Source: Pinisolibacter aquiterrae | GTDB taxonomy: Bacteria; Pseudomonadota; Alphaproteobacteria; Rhizobiales; Ancalomicrobiaceae | Assembly (NCBI RefSeq): GCF_019160155.1 | Contig: NZ_JAFNIH010000055.1 | Coordinates: forward strand, 1 to 64,000 | DNA length: 64,000 nucleotides | Direction: 5' to 3' | Part shown: positions 41,438 through 50,255 of the stretch, in pieces | Layout: the number at the start of each line of letters is the position of its first letter | Numbering within the stretch: the stretch's first letter is position 1 | Made by a program: the position numbers and the translations under genes | The notes under the pieces: model-generated | What the model was told of the DNA's origin: nothing | The model's input: only the letters and a program-made list of their open reading frames with translations | Databases searched by the model: none

Positions 41438-42488
41438 CGCCGGGTTCGGCCGATGCGGACGCCGCGTCCGCGTCGGCCTCGGGGGCCCAGCGTTCGGCCC
41501 AGCTCGGCACCTTGGACCAGTTCTTGGAACTGGCGCCGTGGACGCCGCGGGCGATGGCGCGGGCGGTGACGCTCACCGCGGCGATGCCGAGGGCGACCAT
41601 GTCGGCGAGCGGATCGTCGAGGGGCTTGTCGCCGGTCGCCATCGTGAAGACGAGATCGCCGTCGAGCGGCGTGTGGGCGGGCCACAGGGCGCGGGCGAAG
41701 CCGTCGTGGGCCTGGACCGCGAGACGCTTGGCCTGAGCCTTGGTGAGGGTCGCGTCGGTGGCGACGATGGCGAGCGTGGTGGCGGCGCCGGAGGTCGGCA
41801 CCGCGCCCTTGAGGCGGGGCGTCGCCGCGTCCTCGGGCCAGGGATGGGGCAGGCCGAGGCCGCCGAATTCGCCGTCGATCTCGAAGGGGGCGGCCCAGAA
41901 ATGCGGTCCGTCGCCGACGGTGGCGGAGCCGACCGCGTTGACCGCGACCATCGCCGCGACGATGTGGCCCGACGGCAGGACGATCGAGGCGGTGCCGAGG
42001 CCGCCCATCAGGGTCGCGGTGGTGGCGCCGAAGCCGACGCCGGTCGAGCCGCAGTCGAAGGGCTCGCGGTTCGCGTCCTCGGCGGCGGTCCAGCCGAGAT
42101 TGCGATAGGGCGGGAAGCGGCCCCAATCCTTGTCGCCACCGTTCATAAGGTCGAACAGGATCGCCGCCGGGACGATCGGCACGCGCACGTCGCCGACGCG
42201 GAAGCCGCGCCCCTGCTCGGTCATGTAGGCCATCACGCCGGAAGGGGCACCGAGGCCATAGGCCGAGCCGCCGGCGAGAACGATCGCGTCGATCCGCTCG
42301 ATGGTCTCCTCGGGGGAGAGCAGCTCGGTGTCGCGGGTGCCCGGCGCGCCGCCCATGACGTGGACGGAGGCGACCGCCGGTCGGTCGGGGATGACCACCG
42401 AGACGCCGGAGGCGAGGCGGTGGTCGACGGCGTGGCCGACGGTGAGGCCGGCGACGTCGAGGATGGAATTCAGGGGGCCGGGACGCAT
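41412..42488 (-). CDS. P1 (S58/DmpA-NylC) family peptidase or hydrolase
   Basis: The 358-residue protein starts with the family block SILDVAGLTVGHAVD and contains CGSTGVGFGATTATLMGG, GSATVGDGPHFWAAP and TPLDGDLVFTMATGD. P1-family members are self-cleaving N-terminal-nucleophile hydrolases, including D-aminopeptidases and 6-aminohexanoate oligomer hydrolases. The substrate here is unknown. The C-terminus carries an Ala/Asp/Glu-rich tail overlapping the convergent gene. The ATG at 42488 starts the conserved region directly. Confidence 0.87.
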   Translation of the reverse strand: MRPGPLNSILDVAGLTVGHAVDHRLASGVSVVIPDRPAVASVHVMGGAPGTRDTELLSPEETIERIDAIVLAGGSAYGLGAPSGVMAYMTEQGRGFRVGDVRVPIVPAAILFDLMNGGDKDWGRFPPYRNLGWTAAEDANREPFDCGSTGVGFGATTATLMGGLGTASIVLPSGHIVAAMVAVNAVGSATVGDGPHFWAAPFEIDGEFGGLGLPHPWPEDAATPRLKGAVPTSGAATTLAIVATDATLTKAQAKRLAVQAHDGFARALWPAHTPLDGDLVFTMATGDKPLDDPLADMVALGIAAVSVTARAIARGVHGASSKNWSKVPSWAERWAPEADADAASASAEPGVTPPPEPA

Positions 42489-42542
42489 CGTGGCGTTTCT
42501 CCTCTCGGGTCGGGCGGACGTGGCGAGGATACGCCACGAAAA

Positions 42543-42578
42543 CGAAACCGTCGCGAGGGCGCCTCGGCGACGGTTTCG
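42543..42578. repeat. inverted repeat upstream of the P1-family gene
   Basis: A perfect 12-bp inverted repeat (CGAAACCGTCGC and its complement) with a 12-base loop lies between livK-like and the P1-family gene. It could be a second terminator element or an operator; the long loop makes the latter possible. Confidence 0.5.
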
Positions 42579-42595
42579 CGCTTCTTCGAGAAGTG

Positions 42596-42617
42596 GGGAG
42601 GCGGCGGGCCGCCTCCC
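42596..42617 (-). terminator. probable terminator of the binding-protein gene
   Basis: A perfect 10-bp GC-rich stem (GGGAGGCGGC and its complement) with a GG centre starts 14 bases beyond the stop codon of the substrate-binding protein gene. It lacks a T-run on the minus strand, so termination strength is uncertain. Confidence 0.6.
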
Positions 42618-42630
42618 GGACCGAGCGAGA

Positions 42631-43746
42631 TCAGTTCTGCTCGTAGCCGATCTTGCCGTCGGGCATCTTCTTCCAGGTGTACATGACGTAGTCGACGTCC
42701 TTGCGGTCACCCTTCTTGTCGTAGGAGATGTCGCCGAGGACGGTCTTGAAGGTCATGCCGGAGTGGATGGCGTCGGCCATCGCCTTCGGGTCGAGCTTGC
42801 CGGCCTTCTCCGCCGCCTGCTTCATGATCTGGACCGCGGCATAGGAGTAGAGGGTGTAGGCCTCCGGCTCGTACTTCTTGGCGCGGAACTTCTCGATGAC
42901 GCTCTTGGCGGCCGGGTTCTTGAGCGGATCCGGGCCGAAGGACATCAGGGTGCCGACCACGCCGTCGCCGCCGATGGAGGCGAACTCGGCCGAGGTGATG
43001 CCGTCGCCCGAGAGCATGACGGTCTTGAGGCCCTGGTCGCGCATCTGGCGGATGATCAGGCCGCCTTCGGTGTGCAGGCCGCCCCACATGATCACGTCGG
43101 CGCCGGCCGCCTTGATCTTGGAGACGAGCGCCGAATAGTCCTTCTCACCGGCGTTCACGCCTTCGTAGAGGACTTCCTTGATGCCGTCGGCGGTCATGAA
43201 GCCCTTGGCGGCGTCGGCCAGACCCTGACCATAGGTGGTCTTGTCGTGGACGATGGCGATCTTCTTGCCCTTCAGGTTGGCCTTGGCGTAGTCCGCCCAC
43301 AGCTTGCCCTGCTGGTCGTCACGGCCGCAGGTGCGGAAGACGTTCCACAGGCCGCGCTCGGTGATCTTCGGGTTGGTCGCCGAGGGGGTGATCTGGAGAA
43401 TGCCGTTCTCGGCGAAGATCTCCGAGGTCGGCATGGTCACGCCGGAGTTGAAGTTGCCGACCACCAGCTTGACGCCCTCGCCGACGAACTTGTTCGCCAC
43501 CGACACGCCCTGCTTGGGATCCGACACGTCGTCGCCGACGCTCAGCTCGATCTTCTGACCGAGGATGCCACCGGCGGCGTTGATGTCCTCGATGGCCTGC
43601 TCGGTGCCGTTCTTGAGCTGGGCGCCGAAGGCGGCGTTGGGGCCGGTGATCGGGCCGACCACGCCGAGCTTGACGTCGGCCTGAGCCACGCCGGACCAGG
43701 CGAGACCCGCGGCGAGCACCAGGCCGGTCATCAACTTCTTCTGCAT
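42631..43746 (-). CDS. branched-chain amino-acid ABC transporter, periplasmic substrate-binding protein
   Basis: The 371-residue protein has a cleavable signal peptide (MQKKLMTGLVLAAGLAWSGVAQA) and a type I periplasmic-binding fold of the LivJ/LivK family (VKLGVVGPITGPNAAFGAQLKNG, KIAIVHDKTTYGQGLAD). It captures Leu/Ile/Val or a similar ligand and delivers it to LivHMGF. The ATG at 43746 has AGAGGAG upstream. It is separated from livF by a small membrane protein gene and a 437-base gap, so it probably has its own promoter, allowing higher expression than the membrane parts. Confidence 0.95.
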   Translation of the reverse strand: MQKKLMTGLVLAAGLAWSGVAQADVKLGVVGPITGPNAAFGAQLKNGTEQAIEDINAAGGILGQKIELSVGDDVSDPKQGVSVANKFVGEGVKLVVGNFNSGVTMPTSEIFAENGILQITPSATNPKITERGLWNVFRTCGRDDQQGKLWADYAKANLKGKKIAIVHDKTTYGQGLADAAKGFMTADGIKEVLYEGVNAGEKDYSALVSKIKAAGADVIMWGGLHTEGGLIIRQMRDQGLKTVMLSGDGITSAEFASIGGDGVVGTLMSFGPDPLKNPAAKSVIEKFRAKKYEPEAYTLYSYAAVQIMKQAAEKAGKLDPKAMADAIHSGMTFKTVLGDISYDKKGDRKDVDYVMYTWKKMPDGKIGYEQN

Positions 43747-43843
43747 CGGATTACTCCTCTCCATCGTTCGTTCTTCGAACGTCGAAACCTTGTCGCGCCC
43801 CTGGACCGGGCGTCGTGCCCGGCGGCGGGGCCGCGTCGTCCGT

Positions 43844-43866
43844 TCCCTCTCCCCCGGGGAGAGGGA
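43844..43866. repeat. 23-base perfect palindrome upstream of the binding-protein gene
   Basis: TCCCTCTCCCC and its complement flank a single central C. It resembles the CCCTCTCC-type palindromes scattered in many alphaproteobacterial intergenic regions. It may end read-through transcription or act as a REP-like element; only one copy was noticed in this window. Confidence 0.5.
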
Positions 43867-43912
43867 GGCCCCCATGCGGCCGTCCTCCTCGGAACGACGA
43901 GGCTCCGAGACG

Positions 43913-43945
43913 ACTCCGACGGGGACGAGACGCCCCCGTCGGGGT
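43913..43945. repeat. second GC-rich inverted repeat upstream of the binding-protein gene
   Basis: A 12-bp stem (ACTCCGACGGGG with one G-T pair) encloses a 9-base loop. It lies 47 bases from the first palindrome. The pair may form a terminator for transcripts leaving the livF/DUF6867 operon. Confidence 0.45.
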
Positions 43946-44183
43946 GGCATCTCGCTTTCCGGTGGGCGTACTCTCCACCGCTTCCGCGTCGTTGTCATCC
44001 CCCCTGTTGCGTAATATTTGGTCGCGCGAAGCACTTGCCGTACGTTTGTGCAGTGCAAAAGCGAAGGGGGGATCGTTCTATCTGCGCGTCATATTGGTTT
44101 GCCGCCGTTCGATCTCGCTCGAACGGCGGTAACCACGTTTCGCAAACCTCGACGGGGTCGTGCGACGACTTCGAGGCCGTCGT

Positions 44184-44534
44184 TCAGACCCGATCCTTCC
44201 AGGCGACCGGACCATCGGCGACGTAGAGCCAACGGTATTTGTCGACCATCTGGGTGACTCGCGTCACGCGATAGCCGAGGGCGCCGATGATCTGCACGAC
44301 GGCGGTGTCGACCACGTAATAGTGGAGCGACAGGAGCGTGCCGTCGAACAGGGCGAAGTGGATGAACCGCACCGCGGCGCCGAGAATCAACAGATAGCCG
44401 AAGAGGTGCAGCGCCGAGCGCCAGGTCGAGGCCATGGCGCGCCCGGTCATCCAGGCGGCCCAGCCGCCGAGGACGCAGGTGACGAGAAGGAAGAGCCAGA
44501 TCGAGGCTTCTTCGTGCAGGATGCCTTGAAGCAT
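44184..44534 (-). CDS. small membrane protein linked to the liv operon (DUF6867-like)
   Basis: The 116-residue protein has three hydrophobic segments (IWLFLLVTCVLGGWAAWM; ALHLFGYLLILGAAVRFIHF; YYVVDTAVVQIIGALGYRV) and a short tail RWLYVADGPVAWKDRV. Small membrane proteins of this type are commonly found directly after livF in Rhizobiales. It lies 15 bases after livF, so it is part of the liv operon. Its role in transport is not known. Confidence 0.75.
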   Translation of the reverse strand: MLQGILHEEASIWLFLLVTCVLGGWAAWMTGRAMASTWRSALHLFGYLLILGAAVRFIHFALFDGTLLSLHYYVVDTAVVQIIGALGYRVTRVTQMVDKYRWLYVADGPVAWKDRV

Positions 44535-44549
44535 GGATCGTTCCCCCGA

Positions 44550-45275
44550 TCAGTGATGACCGCCTTCGAGATAGGCGGCGCGGACCTCGGGACTGGCCAG
44601 GAGCTCCCGCCCGGTGCCGCTCATCGTGACGACGCCGTTGACCATCACGTAGCCGCGATGGGCGAGCTTCAGCGCGTGGAACGCGTTCTGCTCGACCAGG
44701 AACACGGTCAGGCCCTCGGTGCGGTTCAGCTCGCGGATCGCGTCGAAGATGCCCTTGACCACCAGCGGCGCGAGGCCGAGCGAGGGTTCGTCGAGCAGCA
44801 GCATCTTCGGCCGCGACATCAGCGCGCGGGCGATCGCCAGCATCTGTTGCTCGCCGCCGGAGAGCGTGCCGCCGCGTTGGGCGATGCGTTCCTTGAGACG
44901 CGGGAAGAGCGCGAAGACCTTGTCGAGATCCTCGTCGACATGGGCGAAATCGTCGATCGCCGCGCCCATCTGGAGGTTCTCCATGACGGTCATGCGCGGG
45001 AAGATGCGGCGGCCTTCGGGGGACTGGGCGATGCGCAGCCGGGCGATCTCGTGGGTCGGCATCTTGGTGATGTCGACCCCGGCATAGGTGATCCGGCCGG
45101 TGCGGGCGCGGGGGGACCCGAAGATGGTCATCATCAGCGTCGACTTGCCGGCGCCGTTGGCGCCGATCAGCGTGACGATCTCCCCTTCGTGGACGTCCAT
45201 GTCGACGCCCTTCAGGGCGATGATGTTGCCGTAATAGGTCTCGACGCCGCGGACGGCGAGCAGGGGTTCGGTCAC
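44550..45275 (-). CDS. livF: branched-chain amino-acid ABC transporter ATP-binding protein LivF
   Basis: The 241-residue ATPase has Walker A GANGAGKST, the ABC signature LSGGEQQM and Walker B MLLLDEPSLGLAP. VETYYGNIIALKGVD at the start is the LivF-type N-terminus. It starts at a GTG (45275) that overlaps the stop of livG by four bases (GTGA), so the two ATPases are translationally coupled. With LivG it powers uptake through LivHM. Confidence 0.96.
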   Translation of the reverse strand: MTEPLLAVRGVETYYGNIIALKGVDMDVHEGEIVTLIGANGAGKSTLMMTIFGSPRARTGRITYAGVDITKMPTHEIARLRIAQSPEGRRIFPRMTVMENLQMGAAIDDFAHVDEDLDKVFALFPRLKERIAQRGGTLSGGEQQMLAIARALMSRPKMLLLDEPSLGLAPLVVKGIFDAIRELNRTEGLTVFLVEQNAFHALKLAHRGYVMVNGVVTMSGTGRELLASPEVRAAYLEGGHH

Positions 45276-46183
45276 GACGCCACCTCCGCTTCGATCTCTT
45301 CGACCTCGTCGTCCTCGACGCCGAGATAGGCGGCGATGACCTTCGGATCGGCCTTCACCTCGCTCGGCGAGCCGTCGGAGATCTTGGTGCCGTAGTCGAG
45401 CACCACGACGTGATCGGAGATTTCCATGACCACGGACATGTCGTGTTCGATGAGCAAGACCGAGGTGCCCTCGTCGGTGCGGATGGATCGGAGCAGCGTG
45501 TTGAGCTCGAGGCTCTCGCGCGGATTGAGGCCGGCGGCGGGTTCGTCGAGGCACAGCAGCACCGGGTCGGTGCACATGGCGCGGGCGATCTCGAGCCGGC
45601 GCTGGGCGCCGTAGGGCAGGTCGCCGGCGGGATCGTCGGCGCGATCGATCAGGCCGATCTTGTCGAGCCAATAGGTGGCCTTCTCGATCGAGGCCTTCTC
45701 GCTCTTCTTGTAGCCGGAGAAGCCGAGGATGCCGAGGACCGACCAGCCGGACGCCAGCATCAACGGATTGTGCTGGGCGACCAGGAGGTTCTCCAGAACC
45801 GTCATGCCCTGGAAGAGGCGGATGTTCTGGAAGGTGCGGGCGACCTTGGCGTGGGCGGAGACCTCGAAGTCGGGCATGCGCTCGAGCAGCCACAGGGAGG
45901 AGCCGCCCTTGGCCCACTTGCGTCCGGAGGCCTGGGTGGCGCGGGGGAGTTCCTGCCAGATCGACTGTTCGCCGTGGCGCAGCGCGATGCGCCCCTCGGT
46001 CGGCTTGTAGAAGCCGGTGATGCAGTTGAAGACCGTGGTCTTGCCGGCACCGTTGGGGCCGATCAGGGCGGTGATGTCGCCCTGACCGACGGTGAAGGAG
46101 AGGTCGTTGATCGCGACCAGTCCGCCGAAGCGCATGGTCAGGTGCTCGACCTCGAGCAGGGGTTGGGTCTGCCAGCGCGACAT
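45272..46183 (-). CDS. livG: branched-chain amino-acid ABC transporter ATP-binding protein LivG
   Basis: The 303-residue ATPase has Walker A GPNGAGKTT, the LivG-type signature region LPYGAQRRLEIARAM and Walker B LLCLDEPAAGLNP. It carries an insert of about 40 residues after the Walker A region (IWQELPRATQASGRKW, then FEVSAHAKV) compared with the 255-residue enterobacterial protein, and an acidic C-terminal tail. Its start codon shares one base with the livM stop (TGATG). Confidence 0.95.
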   Translation of the reverse strand: MSRWQTQPLLEVEHLTMRFGGLVAINDLSFTVGQGDITALIGPNGAGKTTVFNCITGFYKPTEGRIALRHGEQSIWQELPRATQASGRKWAKGGSSLWLLERMPDFEVSAHAKVARTFQNIRLFQGMTVLENLLVAQHNPLMLASGWSVLGILGFSGYKKSEKASIEKATYWLDKIGLIDRADDPAGDLPYGAQRRLEIARAMCTDPVLLCLDEPAAGLNPRESLELNTLLRSIRTDEGTSVLLIEHDMSVVMEISDHVVVLDYGTKISDGSPSEVKADPKVIAAYLGVEDDEVEEIEAEVAS

Positions 46184-47544
46184 CAGCCGTGACCCTCCGT
46201 GACGAGCGAGCCGGACACGGCCTTGCGCTCCTTGAGGAAGGCGGTGGGCTCGCGGGTCGAGATGAGACCGCGCGGCTTCCACAGCATGATGCCGACCATG
46301 GCGGCGCCGAAGAGCAGGGTGCGATACTGGGTCGGATCGAAGTCCGTGCCGAAGATCAGCTTGAGGAAGTCCATCTCACGCATCAGTTCGAAGCCGCCGA
46401 CCAACGCGACCGCGGCGATCACCACGCCCCACAGCGAGCCCATGCCGCCGAGAACGACGATCGCCAGGATGTTGGCCGATTCCATGAAGGTGAAGCTCTC
46501 CGGCGAGATGAAGCCCTGACGCGCCGCGAAGAACGAGCCGGCGAAGCCCGCGAACATGGCGCCGGTGGCGAAGGCCGTCAGCTTGGTGGTGGTGGTGTTG
46601 ATGCCGAGCGAGCGGCAGGCGATCTCGTCCTCGCGCAGGGCCTCCCAGGCGCGGCCGATCGGCAGGCGCCTGAGTTTCGTCGTGACGAAGGCGGTGAGGA
46701 GCGCCAGGGCGAGGATCAGGTAATAGAGGAAGATCGTTCGGTGGATCGGCGAGAACTCGAGCCCGAAGGTCGCCGCGAAGCCGTTGTCGGAGGCGTTGAA
46801 GGGAATGCCGAAGAGCGTCGGGCGCGGAATGCCGGAGATGCCGGCGTAACCGGAAGTGAAATCGACCCAGTTGATCAGGATCAGCCGGATGATCTCGCCG
46901 AAGGCCAGCGTCACGATGGCGAGGTAGTCGCCGCGCAGGCGCAGCACCGGGAAGCCCAGGATGATGCCCCAGAACGACGCCAGGATGCCGGCGAGCGGAA
47001 GCAGCACCCAGAACGACAGGCCGAAGGTCTTGGCGAGCAGCGCGTAGGAATAGGCGCCGACCGCGTAGAAGGCGACGTAGCCGAGATCGAGCAGGCCGGC
47101 GAGGCCGACGACGATGTTCAGGCCCCAGCCGAGCATGATGTAGATCAGGATCTGGATGCCGTAGTTGTCGATCCACTTGATCGAGCCCTGCGGCCCGAGG
47201 GCGAACAACACGCTGATCGGGAAGACGAACAGCAACCCGATGAAGAAGGGCGCGGCGATGCGCTCGACCGACGGCGGCAGGGCGAGCGGCGCGCGCTTCG
47301 GCTTAGCCGGGCGGCCCCAGACGAAGATCTGGAGGAGCAGGCGGCCGACGACCAGGATGGCGAGCAGCGCCAGGAACAGCGGCCATCGGGTCTGCAGGAT
47401 GAGCCGATGCTCCATGTCCTGCACGGTGACGAGGCCGATGAAGGGGCCGAGGATCGCGGTGGCGATGAGGCCGGTGATCACCGCGTCCTTGAGCGTGCGC
47501 GACCAGTCGATCGACGGCGCGGCGGCGGGGGCGTCATGACTCAT
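46183..47544 (-). CDS. livM: branched-chain amino-acid ABC transporter permease LivM
   Basis: The 453-residue integral membrane protein has about 10 hydrophobic segments and the family motif GRAWEALREDEIACRSLGIN in a cytoplasmic loop. GPFIGLVTVQDMEHRLILQT and ILVVGRLLLQIFVWG near the N-terminus are extra segments found in the long alphaproteobacterial form. With LivH it forms the inner-membrane pore. livH ends four bases upstream. Confidence 0.95.
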   Translation of the reverse strand: MSHDAPAAAPSIDWSRTLKDAVITGLIATAILGPFIGLVTVQDMEHRLILQTRWPLFLALLAILVVGRLLLQIFVWGRPAKPKRAPLALPPSVERIAAPFFIGLLFVFPISVLFALGPQGSIKWIDNYGIQILIYIMLGWGLNIVVGLAGLLDLGYVAFYAVGAYSYALLAKTFGLSFWVLLPLAGILASFWGIILGFPVLRLRGDYLAIVTLAFGEIIRLILINWVDFTSGYAGISGIPRPTLFGIPFNASDNGFAATFGLEFSPIHRTIFLYYLILALALLTAFVTTKLRRLPIGRAWEALREDEIACRSLGINTTTTKLTAFATGAMFAGFAGSFFAARQGFISPESFTFMESANILAIVVLGGMGSLWGVVIAAVALVGGFELMREMDFLKLIFGTDFDPTQYRTLLFGAAMVGIMLWKPRGLISTREPTAFLKERKAVSGSLVTEGHG

Positions 47545-47548
47545 GGGG

Positions 47549-48466
47549 TCACACCTTCTCGACTTCGGGTTTGCCGAGGATGCCCTGAGGCATGAAGATC
47601 AGCACCACGACGAGGATCGAGAACGCCGCGACGTCCTTGTAGTCGATGGTGAAATAGGCCGACCAGAAGACTTCGATCAGGCCGATCAGGAGGCCGCCGA
47701 TGACGGCGCCGGGCAGCGAGCCGATGCCGCCGAGAACCGCGGCGGTGAAGGCCTTCACGCCCGGCGTGAAGCCGTCGGAGAAGCTCACCACGCCGTAGTA
47801 GACCATGTACATGACACCGGCGACGGCGGCGAGGGCTGCGCCCATGACGAAGGTCAGCGAGATGGTGCGGTCGACGTCGATGCCGAGCAGCGAGGCCATC
47901 TTGCGATCCTGCTCGCACGCTCTCTGCGCACGACCCAGCGGCGTCTTCTGCACCAGATACCAGAAGCCCATCAGCAGGACCGCGGTGACGGCCCAGATCA
48001 TGATCTGCTTGTAGGAGATCGTGACGGAATAGATATCGGACCGGATCAGGGTGATGACGTCGGTCAGCATCGGGGTGACCGGCTTGTTGCGCGGGCCCTG
48101 GGCGACCTGGACGAAGTTCGACAGGAAGATCGACATGCCGATGGCGGAGATCAGGGGTGCGAGACGGAAGGAGCCTCGCAAGGGCCGATAGGCGACCCGT
48201 TCGATCGTCCAGTTCCAGATCGACGTCAGGACCATGGCGGCGATCAGGCAGATGAACAGTGCCAGCGCGATCGATCCGATCCCCAGCCACGTCGTGACGA
48301 TGAGAAACGTGATGACCGCGATGAATGCCGACACCATGAAGACGTCGCCGTGGGCGAAGTTCACCATGCCGATGATGCCGAAGACCATCGTGTAACCGAT
48401 GGCGATCAAGCCGTAGATCGACCCCAGGGTGATCCCGTTGATGAGTTGCTGAAGAAAGACTTCCAT
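47549..48466 (-). CDS. livH: branched-chain amino-acid ABC transporter permease LivH
   Basis: The 305-residue permease has eight or so hydrophobic segments. The N-terminal MEVFLQQLINGITLGSIYGL and the adjacent GYTMVFGIIGMVNFAHGDVF are LivH hallmarks, and the cytoplasmic loop has GRAQRACEQDRKMASLLGID. It is the first gene of the livHMGF-DUF6867 operon. The promoter should lie in the 540-base gap upstream. Confidence 0.95.
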   Translation of the reverse strand: MEVFLQQLINGITLGSIYGLIAIGYTMVFGIIGMVNFAHGDVFMVSAFIAVITFLIVTTWLGIGSIALALFICLIAAMVLTSIWNWTIERVAYRPLRGSFRLAPLISAIGMSIFLSNFVQVAQGPRNKPVTPMLTDVITLIRSDIYSVTISYKQIMIWAVTAVLLMGFWYLVQKTPLGRAQRACEQDRKMASLLGIDVDRTISLTFVMGAALAAVAGVMYMVYYGVVSFSDGFTPGVKAFTAAVLGGIGSLPGAVIGGLLIGLIEVFWSAYFTIDYKDVAAFSILVVVLIFMPQGILGKPEVEKV

Positions 48467-49010
48467 CGGGGACGTATGCTCCCATCGAAGGACGATGACG
48501 GTCGCGGGGCGACCAGTGTCGGAATGCCGCAGCGGCGCGAAGAAGAGGATCGGCGAGAGGAGGGGCGTGAGAGCGTCCCAATTTCGCCGAGTTCGTGAGG
48601 CGCACCTTAGGATGAGACAATTCGCGTCGTCAAATCCCCTGCACAAAAGTATTTTTCTCCCGGGAACGGAGAGTGACCGGAAGAAATTTCTCGCATGGGC
48701 GGTTCGTCCGCCGTCCCCGTGGTATGGTCCCAGAGCATGGCTCCCGTGCCGCGAGCGAGGGCATGAAGCCGATGAAAGCGGTTTGCGCGACTTCGCCGAT
48801 CTTTCGCGTCGGCGGAGCATGTTTTTTCCGGTCGATCGGCGGGCGGTGGACGAAATGTGACGATATGCGGCTCGACGGGGCCGCGCGCGGCGAATCGCGC
48901 CGCCCTCGCCGCCCTGGCCGCGACCTTAGGAGTTTCTATATTCGCCTCTGTCAGACTAGCGCTCACGGCTTCTCGTTCGAAAGGAGGAGCCGGCGAGTGA
49001 GGGGTGTGGA
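48467..49010. other. upstream region of the liv operon
   Basis: About 540 bases lie between divergent livH and the flavin reductase gene. An A/T-rich patch near 48630-48700 (with AGTATTTTTCTCC) is a plausible promoter or leader. No open frame has coding support and no attenuator-like Leu/Ile/Val-rich leader peptide was found. Confidence 0.4.
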
Positions 49011-49574
49011 ATGACGAGGGCAGCGAGGAAGAGCGTGGTCGTCGAGAGCGGGGACGTGGAGACGTCGGTCTCAGTTTCGGGGGGCGAGGTTTCGGGCGCC
49101 GATTATCGCGATGCGATGAGCCGGGTCGCCGGGGCGGTGCACGTGATCACCACCGACGGACCAGCCGGCCCGGGCGGGGCGACGATGACGGCGGTGACCT
49201 CGGTCTCCGACGCGCCGCCGACGGTGCTGATCTGCCTCAACCGGACCGGGCGCCTCGCCACCATCCTGCGCCGGAACGGGGTCTTCTGCGTCAACACGCT
49301 GTTCGCCGGGGAGGAGGCGCTCGCCGGGGTCTTCGCCGGCGTCGGGGGGATCGATCATCCCGACCGTTTCGCGCACGGCACCTGGACGCGGGCGGCGACC
49401 GGAGCCCCGGTCCTGACCGATGCGCGGGCGGCGTTCGATTGCCGGGTGACGGCGAGCGAGGACGTCGGCTCGCACACGGTGATCTTCGGCACCGTTCAGG
49501 CGGTGCGCGTGGGGGCGGCGCGTCCGGCGTTGCTCTACGTCGACCGGACCTATCGCGTGTTGCCGCCGCTCTGA
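49011..49574 (+). CDS. flavin reductase family protein
   Basis: The 187-residue protein has the FMN-binding split-barrel of the flavin reductase / RutF group (YRDAMSRVAGAVHVITTD, then GGATMTAVTSVSDAPPTVLICLN, and FCVNTLFAGEEALAGVF). It would supply reduced flavin to a monooxygenase or act as an FMN-dependent reductase. The first 28 residues are unconserved. The ATG at 49011 follows a purine-rich stretch. It is convergent with the globin-like gene. Confidence 0.85.
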   Translation: MTRAARKSVVVESGDVETSVSVSGGEVSGADYRDAMSRVAGAVHVITTDGPAGPGGATMTAVTSVSDAPPTVLICLNRTGRLATILRRNGVFCVNTLFAGEEALAGVFAGVGGIDHPDRFAHGTWTRAATGAPVLTDARAAFDCRVTASEDVGSHTVIFGTVQAVRVGAARPALLYVDRTYRVLPPL

Positions 49575-49595
49575 GCGGGTCCGCGCGTCTCGCGC

Positions 49596-50102
49596 TCAAT
49601 CGATCCAGGCGACCTCGCGGCTCGTGAGGGCGAGCGCGAGATCGAAGAAGGCGAAGCGCGTCAGCGCGGCGCGCAGCGCCGGGCGGATCGTGCGGGGAAT
49701 GTCCTCCTCGCGGTCGACGACGCGGGCGAATTCGACCGCGAACCATTCGGCGGCGAGGACGAAGACCGAGCGCGGGAAGCCGCCGTCGACCAGCCGCGGG
49801 CCCATCTTCTCGGCGTAATGGGCGCGAATGGCGGGAAAATCGGCGGCGAGCAGCAGGCGCCAATGATTGGCGCGCAGCATCTTGAGATCGTCGATCCGGT
49901 CCGCGCGCATCAGGGGGGCGAGATCGCTCGCCGCGAGATGGGCGTAATAGGCGTCGACCACCTCGCCGAGATGGCGGGCGAGCGGCATGGAATGGGCGCG
50001 GACCAGTTCGACGCCGCGCGCGTCCATTCCGAAATTGCGCATGTGGGCGACCAGTTCTGCGGGCATGACGGCGTTCCCCGGGTTGTTCGTCGCATCGTTC
50101 AT
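49596..50102 (-). CDS. sensor-globin-like protein with unusual proximal position
   Basis: The 168-residue single-domain protein resembles the globin fold of globin-coupled sensors: AYYAHLAASDLAPLM, DDLKMLRANHWRLLLAADFP and a C-terminal helix FFDLALALTS. In HemAT-type sensors the proximal His lies four residues before a conserved Gly (HLRIG); here this reads RLVDG at 103-107, so Arg103 replaces it. Haem binding is doubtful or uses another ligand, such as His80. Starts at 50129, 50102 or 50066 are all possible; none has a strong ribosome binding site. It is divergent from the cytochrome c gene. Confidence 0.55.
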   Translation of the reverse strand: MNDATNNPGNAVMPAELVAHMRNFGMDARGVELVRAHSMPLARHLGEVVDAYYAHLAASDLAPLMRADRIDDLKMLRANHWRLLLAADFPAIRAHYAEKMGPRLVDGGFPRSVFVLAAEWFAVEFARVVDREEDIPRTIRPALRAALTRFAFFDLALALTSREVAWID

Positions 50103-50255
50103 AGTGTCACGGGTCGCGGCTCGGCTCATCGGGAGGAACCCGATCGCGTTCGAATGTCACGGGGGCCTTCGACGTGGCGTCGCGGAGCGGGCGCGGCCGT
50201 TGCGAGCCGTCGCGAATCGGTCCATCCCGACGATCGGGTGCAAGGGAGTTCGATC

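Larger units (their letters stand above)
43747..44183. other. intergenic region upstream of the binding-protein gene
   Basis: These 437 bases carry two GC-rich palindromes (listed separately) and an A/T-rich stretch around 44020-44110, which would suit a promoter for the minus-strand binding-protein gene. No coding frame is supported. Confidence 0.4.
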
